From assembly GCA_036505295.1 (NCBI GenBank), contig DASXTQ010000121.1, forward strand, positions 1-29,202: a DNA stretch of 29,202 nt, given 5' to 3'. The number at the start of each line of letters is the position of its first letter. The first letter of the stretch is position 1. The translations under genes and the position numbers were made by a program. Source of the stretch: WS-7 sp036505295. GTDB taxonomy: Bacteria > Eisenbacteria > RBG-16-71-46 > SZUA-252. Below, one piece after another: positions 23,190-29,202 of the stretch. The notes beneath the pieces were generated by a model. It had not been told where the DNA came from, did not search any database, and saw only the letters and a program-made list of their open reading frames with translations.

Positions 23190-25769
23190 TTAAGCCGGTT
23201 CTCCAGCCCGAACTAGTTTTGTATTCTCCTGAAATTCAGGGAGTTGCGCGAACGCCTCGACGACCCTCGCGTCGAACTGGGTCCCCTTGTGCTGACGCAG
23301 CTCTTGGACCGCGTCCTGGTGGGTCATCGCGTGCCGGTAGGGCCTCCCCACCGTCATCGACTCGTAGGCGTCGAGAACGGCGATGACCCGCGCGCCAAGG
23401 GGAATCCGGTCCCCCTTGAGGCCCCGCGGGTATCCGCGTCCATCCATCCGCTCGTGGTGCGCCAGAATGATTTCGGTCACTTGCTCCTGGAACTCGATCG
23501 GTTTCACGATCTCCGCGGAGCGCAGGGGATGGAGCGCCACTTCGGCCCAGGCCTCGTCGTCCAACTTGCCCGGTTCTTGTAGGACGGAAAGGTCGATCTG
23601 CGACATCCCGACGTCGTGGACGCTCGCGACGTAGGCGAGCACCTCCACGTCCTCCTCCGTGAGCCCCAGCTTCCGTCCCAGCGACACCGCGCGGCCCGCC
23701 ATCGAGCCCGAGCTCAGCTTGAGCCGGCTGCGCCGCGAGTTCTCGATGATCGCGGCCAGAGCCTTCGCGGTCTCCTCGGTTCGGTCGGACGTGCGTTCGT
23801 GGTCGGAGACGCGCTGCCAGGCCAAGGCGACGCGGTCCGAGAGGGAGGAGAGGAGCGCGCGGTCGTCCTCCGTGAAAGGAGTGCACGAGACCTTGTTGTT
23901 GATGTTGATCACGCCGACCACCCGTCCCCCGATCTTGACCGGGACCGAAAGAAGCGACTTGGTCTCGTATTGATGGCCGTTCGGCCTGCCGAATCGCGGA
24001 TCCTCCTCGATGTTGGTGACGAGAAGCGGCTGGCCGTGCTTGGCCACCCACCCGGCGATCGAGTCGCCGATCTTGACGCGTGTGCCGCAGACCACTTCTT
24101 CGCGCAGCCCGCGGGCGGCGCGTATGTAGAGCTCGGATTTCTCCTCGTCCACGAGCATGAAGGACGCAGTGCGCGCGTTCATGACCTCGGCGATCATCTC
24201 CACCGTGAGCCGGGTCAAGTGGTCCGAGACGGAACGGGAGGGAGTCCAGGTGGCGTGGGTGATCACGTTCGCGTCACCGGGGGTGACCGGCAGAAGCACG
24301 GTGAAGCGCGATCCCACACCCGTCTCGCTCTCCGCCAGGATTTCCCCGCCGTGCCATTCGATGATGCTCTTCGAGACGGTGAGACCCAAGCCCACGCCCG
24401 GGTACTCTCGGGACAGGGAGCTGTCGATCTGATAGAACTTGTCGAAGATCTTCTCGATTTCTTCTTTCGGGATCCCGATCCCCGTGTCCTCAACCTGGAT
24501 GCGCACCGCGCGCCCCTCATTTTTCGTCCGGAAGGTGACGGTCCCGCCCTCGTGTGTGAACTTGATCGCATTGCTTCCCAGGTTGTTGAGGACGCGCTTC
24601 ATGAGCGCGCGGTCCGCCTCGACCACGATCTCCGGCACCTCCGACTCGGTCCGGATCGAGATCTTTTTCGGATCGGCCATCGGGTGCAGAGCCTCGACGA
24701 CCTCGTCGGTCAGGGCGACCAGGTTGAACGGCTCGCGGTTCATGCGGAACCGGCCCGACTCGAGCTGGGACAGCTCGAGCACGGAATCGATGAGCCGCCT
24801 TAGCTTCAGGCTCTGGTCGTCGATCACGCCCAGGAATTGGCGCTGCATCTCGATGTTGGGAGAGCCCACGCTCTCGAGGAGCGCTTCCACGTACGCGCGG
24901 ATCGCGGTCAAGGGCGTGCGCAGCTCGTGGGAAACGGTCGAGACGAAGGAGGACTTGAGGTCGTTCAGCTCCTCGGCGCGCTCGGTCGCCTCCTCGAGCT
25001 GCCCCATGCTCTGGTTCAGACGCTCGTAGAGGCTCGCGTTCTGGATGGCGACGACCGCATGGGTCGCGAGGATCTCCAAGGTCTCGACCGTCTCACGGGA
25101 AGGAAGCCGGCGGTCCACCGGATCGTCGACGGAGAGGTAGCCGATCGTCGCACCGTCTTTCGTGTAGAGCGGGACCAAGAGGACGTCCTCCTGATGCCAC
25201 TCCCCCTCCTTGCGGATGCCCAAATCCGGGGTGAAGCCCTCGTCGTCTTGCTTTCCCCAGAACTTCCGGTCGTGGCTGATGAAGTAGGAGCGGTTGACCC
25301 GGAACTCCTCCTTCAGCCAGCTGTCGAACTCGGAGCGTGGGATTCGATGCTGCTCGAGCTTTCGGATCGCCTCTCGGTTCAGCCCGGCGAACGCGCGGGC
25401 CTCGAACTCCCCGCTCGAGTCATTGAGCACGCGCAGCAGCACGATCCGGAACCCCGCCGCGTCCGAAACCGCGTGCACGATCTCATGGAGTACCTTATCC
25501 AACGAGAGGTTCGAATTGATGCTCGTCGCGATCTCCAGCACCTTCTTGATCCTGGCCGCGCGCTTGCGGCTCGTGAGGAGCTGGTATCGGTAGAGATCGC
25601 CCATCTTGTCGCTTGCTTGGGTCAGCTCCTCGTTCCGGTGGATCGCGGCGTCGTAGGACGAGCGGAGCGACTTGAGCTCGTGCCGAAGCGAGCGGCGATG
25701 GCGCAGCTGCTCCATGATGAGGAGCACGGAGGCCGCGAGGGCCCAGACCAGTTCCACGGACGGAATCAT
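23190..25769 (-). CDS. Membrane-anchored GAF histidine kinase fused to GAF and HD-GYP domains
   Basis: Signalling protein of 859 residues combining a sensor kinase with a predicted c-di-GMP phosphodiesterase. Order: one N-terminal membrane segment (about 4-21), a coiled coil (about 25-75), GAF (about 80-245), HisKA with phospho-acceptor His281 (VSHELRTPLTAI), HATPase_c (N box about 392-404 with Asn400, EDTGIGIP, GVGLGL), a second GAF (about 515-655), and HD-GYP (about 670-845). The last has His718-Asp719, His747, His771-His772, Asp776-Gly-x-Gly-Tyr780-Pro and Asp800. HDIGK is HDVGM, and the first-helix His of the family is not evident. The ATG at 25769 overlaps the preceding stop (ATGA). From HisKA to the end it aligns almost without gaps to the neighbouring paralogue. 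The frame's long upstream extension overlaps that gene and is not coding. Confidence 0.93.
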   Translation of the reverse strand: MIPSVELVWALAASVLLIMEQLRHRRSLRHELKSLRSSYDAAIHRNEELTQASDKMGDLYRYQLLTSRKRAARIKKVLEIATSINSNLSLDKVLHEIVHAVSDAAGFRIVLLRVLNDSSGEFEARAFAGLNREAIRKLEQHRIPRSEFDSWLKEEFRVNRSYFISHDRKFWGKQDDEGFTPDLGIRKEGEWHQEDVLLVPLYTKDGATIGYLSVDDPVDRRLPSRETVETLEILATHAVVAIQNASLYERLNQSMGQLEEATERAEELNDLKSSFVSTVSHELRTPLTAIRAYVEALLESVGSPNIEMQRQFLGVIDDQSLKLRRLIDSVLELSQLESGRFRMNREPFNLVALTDEVVEALHPMADPKKISIRTESEVPEIVVEADRALMKRVLNNLGSNAIKFTHEGGTVTFRTKNEGRAVRIQVEDTGIGIPKEEIEKIFDKFYQIDSSLSREYPGVGLGLTVSKSIIEWHGGEILAESETGVGSRFTVLLPVTPGDANVITHATWTPSRSVSDHLTRLTVEMIAEVMNARTASFMLVDEEKSELYIRAARGLREEVVCGTRVKIGDSIAGWVAKHGQPLLVTNIEEDPRFGRPNGHQYETKSLLSVPVKIGGRVVGVININNKVSCTPFTEDDRALLSSLSDRVALAWQRVSDHERTSDRTEETAKALAAIIENSRRSRLKLSSGSMAGRAVSLGRKLGLTEEDVEVLAYVASVHDVGMSQIDLSVLQEPGKLDDEAWAEVALHPLRSAEIVKPIEFQEQVTEIILAHHERMDGRGYPRGLKGDRIPLGARVIAVLDAYESMTVGRPYRHAMTHQDAVQELRQHKGTQFDARVVEAFAQLPEFQENTKLVRAGEPA

Positions 25770-28147
25770 GTGGATACCTTCCGGTGCACCAGGGAAGATC
25801 TGGCGCGGACCGTCCCCTTCCGCGCGACCAGACGCTCGAACTCCTTCACGACCCGCGGATCGAACTGCGTCCCGGAGCACCGCTTCACTTCGGCGAGCGC
25901 CTCGGCCTCGGATATGGAATCGCGGTAGGGCCGTCCCAGCGTCATGGACTCGAACGCGTCCACGACCGCCAGGATGCGGGCGGCGAGCGGGATCTCCTCC
26001 CCCGCGAGGCCACGCGGATACCCGTGGCCGTCGAAGTACTCGTGGTGGCTCAGGATGATTTCGTTCGCGCGAGAGGCGAATTCGATCGGCTGAAGCACGC
26101 GTACGCCGTCGCGCGGATGCGTCTCGACGCGGCGCCGCTCCTGCTCCGTCCACCGCCGTGAGCTCAAGACGAGGTCCTCGCCCACCGCGAGCATGCCGAC
26201 GTCGTGGACGCGCGCCACGTAGCCGAGAACCTCCAGCTCGTCCTCCGCGAGTCCGAGCTTCCGGCCGAGATCGGTCGCGAGCTTGAACGCGCGGCGCGAG
26301 CTCCAGAGGGAGTAGCTCCGCTTGGCGCGGATGACGGTGCGGATGGTATTCAGGGTCGTGTAGACGTCCCCGGCGGAGTCCGCCGCCCGCACGCGCTCCA
26401 GGGCGGTACCCACCCGCTTCGAGATCGCGACCAGAAGACTCAGATCGTCGGGGTCGAACGGAAGCCCCGTCGATTTGCTGCTCACGTTCACGACCCCGAC
26501 CGTCTCGCCGGAGATGCGGAGCGGCACGCACAGGAGCGACTTCGTCTCGTACTGCGGATGGTTCAGCTTGCGGAATCTCCGGTCGCTCTCGATGTCGTTG
26601 ACGAGGAGGTTCTCGTTGGTCTGGGCGACCCATCCCGCGATCGACGCCCCGGTCTTGACCCGGGCCCTCGCCACCATGTCCGGGTCGAGGCCATGCGCCG
26701 CGCGGATGTGAAGCTCGGTGCCGTCCTCGTTGAAAAACATGATCGAGACGTTCCGCGCCTCCATCACCTCGGCCACCATCTCGACCGCGCTCGAGAGAAG
26801 GGTGCGCAGCTCCGGCATCTCGAAAAACGGCTCGAGCGAGCGCATCAGATTTCGGAATCCGCGCTGGATCAAGGGGAGCTCCATCACGAACCGGCTCCCC
26901 CGTCCCAGTTCGCTCTCGACGCGAACGGTGCCACCGTGAAGCTCCACGACGCTCTTCACGATCGCGAGCCCCAGCCCCGATCCGCCGACCCGCTCCGCTC
27001 CTCCCTCTTCGACCCGGTAGAAGCGCTCGAACACGCGGTTCAGCTTGTCGGCGGGAATCCCCATCCCGTGGTCCTCGACGACGATGTGCATCCGCTCGCC
27101 CACCGTCCTCGCGTGAATCGTGATGGGGGAGCTTTCTCGGGAGAACTTGGCCGCGTTGGTGATGAGGTTCACCAGCACTTGCTTCAGGAGATCGGGATCC
27201 GCCTCGATCAGGGGAAGCCCAGGGGCGAAGTCGGGCACGACGGCGAGGCGCTTGGGCGCGAGCTGCGGCCCGACGGTTGGCAGGACCTCGTCGAGCAGTC
27301 GGTCCAGCGCGACCGGTTCCGACTTGAGCCTCCGCCGCCCGGAATCCATCCGGCTCAGGTCGAGGACGTCGTTCACGATTCTCGTCAAGCGGTCGCATTC
27401 CTCGTTGATGATCCCGAGAAACTTCTCATGCATCGTGAAGGCGGGATTGTGCACGTTGTCGAGCAGGGTCTCGGTATAGGCCTTGATCGAGGTCAGCGGA
27501 GTCCGAAGCTCGTGGGACACGACCGAGATCAGCTCCGATTTCATCTCGTCGATCCGCCGGAGAGACGCGCTGGCTTCCTCGAGCCGGACCGTCTTCTGCT
27601 CGAGCTCCGCGTGCGTGCGGATCCGGTCGACCGCGAGGCCGATCTGGTCGGCGAGGAAGAGCAGCGCCCGGCGCCTGCGGGCACTCGCCTTGAGCGGCCG
27701 GTTGAAGCCCAGGAGGGCTACTCCCAGGAGCGAGGTCCCTACGATGATCGGTACCCCGACGAGAGCGTGGGGCACCCGCCCGCCCCAATGGAGCTCCTTC
27801 CAATCGGCGGCCTCCATGCGGAGCGCGTCCTCGACGATGAGCGTCTCCCGCCTGAGCACCTGCGCCAGGAAGCCACCGGGACGCGGCGTGACCCGGCACG
27901 TCCCCGTGGGCCCGTGCGTGCCGTGCTCGAAGTGATCCCCGTGCAGCTCGCCGGTTTCGAAGTCGAGCAGAAGGAGCGAGAAGGAGTCGGCCCGCGCGAG
28001 CTCCAGTACGTGCCGCGCCACCGCCGCCACGAGCCCCTGCGCGTCGAACGCGGATTGAACGGCAAAGCTGAGGCTGGAGAGTCCCGGGAGGAGTCGGAAG
28101 GCGGACGCGGCGCCGCGTTCGGGATTCTCGTCGGGGTGGCTCAGCAT
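25766..28147 (-). CDS. Soluble GAF histidine kinase fused to GAF and HD-GYP domains
   Basis: Paralogue of the next gene, 793 residues with no membrane segment. An N-terminal GAF-like domain (about 25-175) contains a His-rich loop, LHGDHFEHGTHG. A coiled coil (about 176-205) leads to HisKA with His212 (VSHELRTPLTSI), then HATPase_c (NLITNAAKF with Asn331, EDHGMGIP, GSGLGLAI). GAF2 spans about 445-590 and HD-GYP about 600-775: His648-Asp649, His677, His701-His702, Asp706 with GHGYP, and Asp730. As in the paralogue, HDIGK reads HDVGM and the first-helix His is absent. The start at ATG 28147 overlaps the REC-GGDEF stop by seven bases (ATGCTGA), without its own clear SD, suggesting re-initiation. 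Having kinase and HD-GYP on one chain implies crosstalk between phosphorylation and c-di-GMP. Confidence 0.93.
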   Translation of the reverse strand: MLSHPDENPERGAASAFRLLPGLSSLSFAVQSAFDAQGLVAAVARHVLELARADSFSLLLLDFETGELHGDHFEHGTHGPTGTCRVTPRPGGFLAQVLRRETLIVEDALRMEAADWKELHWGGRVPHALVGVPIIVGTSLLGVALLGFNRPLKASARRRRALLFLADQIGLAVDRIRTHAELEQKTVRLEEASASLRRIDEMKSELISVVSHELRTPLTSIKAYTETLLDNVHNPAFTMHEKFLGIINEECDRLTRIVNDVLDLSRMDSGRRRLKSEPVALDRLLDEVLPTVGPQLAPKRLAVVPDFAPGLPLIEADPDLLKQVLVNLITNAAKFSRESSPITIHARTVGERMHIVVEDHGMGIPADKLNRVFERFYRVEEGGAERVGGSGLGLAIVKSVVELHGGTVRVESELGRGSRFVMELPLIQRGFRNLMRSLEPFFEMPELRTLLSSAVEMVAEVMEARNVSIMFFNEDGTELHIRAAHGLDPDMVARARVKTGASIAGWVAQTNENLLVNDIESDRRFRKLNHPQYETKSLLCVPLRISGETVGVVNVSSKSTGLPFDPDDLSLLVAISKRVGTALERVRAADSAGDVYTTLNTIRTVIRAKRSYSLWSSRRAFKLATDLGRKLGLAEDELEVLGYVARVHDVGMLAVGEDLVLSSRRWTEQERRRVETHPRDGVRVLQPIEFASRANEIILSHHEYFDGHGYPRGLAGEEIPLAARILAVVDAFESMTLGRPYRDSISEAEALAEVKRCSGTQFDPRVVKEFERLVARKGTVRARSSLVHRKVST

Positions 28148-29169
28148 CCCGGTGGTTCCGGCGCGTCGGACGCGGGGATTTCGGCGGCGGGCATGATCGG
28201 GGTGCCGTCCAGTCGCCTGTCGGGCACGACCACGCTCCCGACCATCGCCTTGCCCTTTTTCTTGAGTTCCTTCGCGATGTCGCTGACCTGGGCGCTGTGC
28301 TGGATGTCCCGGCCCACGTTGCTCACGATCAGGATCGTGATCGACATCATGCCGAACTTCTTGATACCCCCTTGCCGGCTGGAGAGAACGGTGATGTGGC
28401 CGCGCTTCAAGTCCAGGTCGTCGTAGTGTTCCGTGATCCGCGCATCGAAGCTCGAGTGAACCGCATCCGCGATGAGTTGGGCGCGATCCGGCATCGTGAT
28501 CACGACGAAGTCGTCTCCGCCGATGTGGCCCACGAAGTCCCCCACGATCCCGTAGCGCTCGATCTGCTCGTGGAGCAGCGCGGCCACGAAACGGATGACC
28601 GCGTCGCCGCGCGCGTAGCCGTAGTAGTCGTTGTAGGCCTTGAAGTAATCCAGGTCGATGTGCAGGAACGCGAACCTCTCTCCTTCCGCGATCCTCCGCG
28701 ATAGCTCGGTCTCGATGAGCACATTTCCGGGAAGCCCGGTCAGGGCGTTCGATTGGAGCTGGGCGCGCCGGGTCTTGAGCTGGTTCCTGACCCTGAAGAG
28801 AAGCTCGCTCTGCGCCCACGGTTTCGTGATGTAGTCGTCGGCGTAGAGCTCGAGACCATGGATCCGGTCCTCGAACGTCGACTTGGCGGTGAGAAAGATG
28901 ATCGGGATACGGGAAGTGAGCGGATTCGCTTTGAGCTGTCGGCACACCTCGTAGCCGTCGAGACCGGGCATCATCACGTCGAGCAGGATCAGCTCGGGTG
29001 CGTCGCGTCGAACTTCCTCCAGCCCGCGTACGCCGTCCTCCGCGGTGCGCACTTCGTACTGCGCGTCCTTGGCGTCGCTTAGTTGCTTCTCCAGAATGAA
29101 CCGGAGCTTGGGGTCGTCCTCGATGACGAGGATTCGCCCAGTCTCGGGCGTGGGTGAGGTCTGGTTCAC
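28141..29169 (-). CDS. Response regulator with GGDEF-type diguanylate cyclase domain (GGDDF)
   Basis: Predicted phosphorylation-controlled c-di-GMP synthase, 342 residues. REC domain: acidic pair in VIEDD (Asp18, Asp19), phospho-acceptor Asp64 in LLDVMMPGLDGYEV, Lys116 in ITKPW. A linker helix (about 122-140) leads to the GGDEF domain: ALTGLPGN, metal and substrate residues in DLDYFKAYNDYYG (172-184), and the signature GGDDF (217-221) instead of GGDEF/GGEEF. The inhibitory RxxD site reads IVGD, so product inhibition is probably lost. Asp181 of the ND pair suits a GTP-GTP cyclase rather than the Ser-containing hybrid type. I start at GTG 29169, seven bases after AGGT. A GTG at 29178 would overlap that SD and add three residues. 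It heads the operon seen here; its promoter is beyond the window. Confidence 0.9.
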   Translation of the reverse strand: MNQTSPTPETGRILVIEDDPKLRFILEKQLSDAKDAQYEVRTAEDGVRGLEEVRRDAPELILLDVMMPGLDGYEVCRQLKANPLTSRIPIIFLTAKSTFEDRIHGLELYADDYITKPWAQSELLFRVRNQLKTRRAQLQSNALTGLPGNVLIETELSRRIAEGERFAFLHIDLDYFKAYNDYYGYARGDAVIRFVAALLHEQIERYGIVGDFVGHIGGDDFVVITMPDRAQLIADAVHSSFDARITEHYDDLDLKRGHITVLSSRQGGIKKFGMMSITILIVSNVGRDIQHSAQVSDIAKELKKKGKAMVGSVVVPDRRLDGTPIMPAAEIPASDAPEPPGC

Positions 29170-29202
29170 TCGTGACACCTCGAATTCCGTTGCATGCGCC
29201 TC

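Noticed and set aside
23190..27398. One 1402-residue frame spanning both kinase genes
   Set aside because: The extra N-terminal 540 residues are low-complexity and lie in another frame over the first kinase gene; the ATGA overlap at 25766-25769 gives the real start.

Overview
This is a GC-rich, densely packed chromosomal window from a free-living bacterium. It holds housekeeping genes for translation, transcription, cell-wall and coenzyme synthesis, with signalling genes at the right end and a regulator/small-protein pair in the middle. No insertion sequence, phage gene, CRISPR array or rRNA gene was seen, and no tRNA could be supported. The mix (SelB, RF1 with PrmC, the two-domain CoaBC, an NFACT protein, a TMTC-like membrane protein, HD-GYP kinases) would suit an uncultured GC-rich lineage such as Candidatus Eisenbacteria or Gemmatimonadota. 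That placement is inference; no marker in the window decides it.

Left block (1-3.8 kb, minus strand): yicC, gmk, rpoZ, coaBC and a family-4 uracil-DNA glycosylase cut by the window edge form a tight operon with overlapping or near-touching genes and a recognisable promoter. A divergent pair on the plus strand follows: a TMTC-like membrane protein with C-terminal TPRs, then an NFACT (RqcH-like) protein joined by a GTGA overlap. The two strands converge on a 577-bp gene-poor gap (7086-7662).

Middle block (7.6-18.5 kb, minus strand): rho, rpmE, yqhQ/DUF1385, prfA, prmC, murA and selB are read in that order, with ATGA overlaps at prfA/prmC and prmC/murA. They are followed by a small putatively exported protein and a sigma-54-type activator whose N-terminal half is a long TPR array. 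A sigma-54-like -24/-12 site lies in the gap downstream of that activator.

Right block (18.5-29.2 kb, minus strand): a REC-GGDEF protein, two tandem paralogous kinases that each end in a GAF plus HD-GYP module, a single-domain response regulator, priA and a secreted TPR protein. The signalling genes overlap or nearly touch and put phosphotransfer, predicted c-di-GMP synthesis and predicted c-di-GMP hydrolysis in one operon. This operon and the TPR-activator/small-protein pair are the best candidates for undescribed biology. Several enzymes also carry substitutions at normally conserved motif positions (CoaC Cys to Asp, PrmC NPPY to NLPY, PriA DEEH to DEEQ, activator Walker B Asp to Asn).
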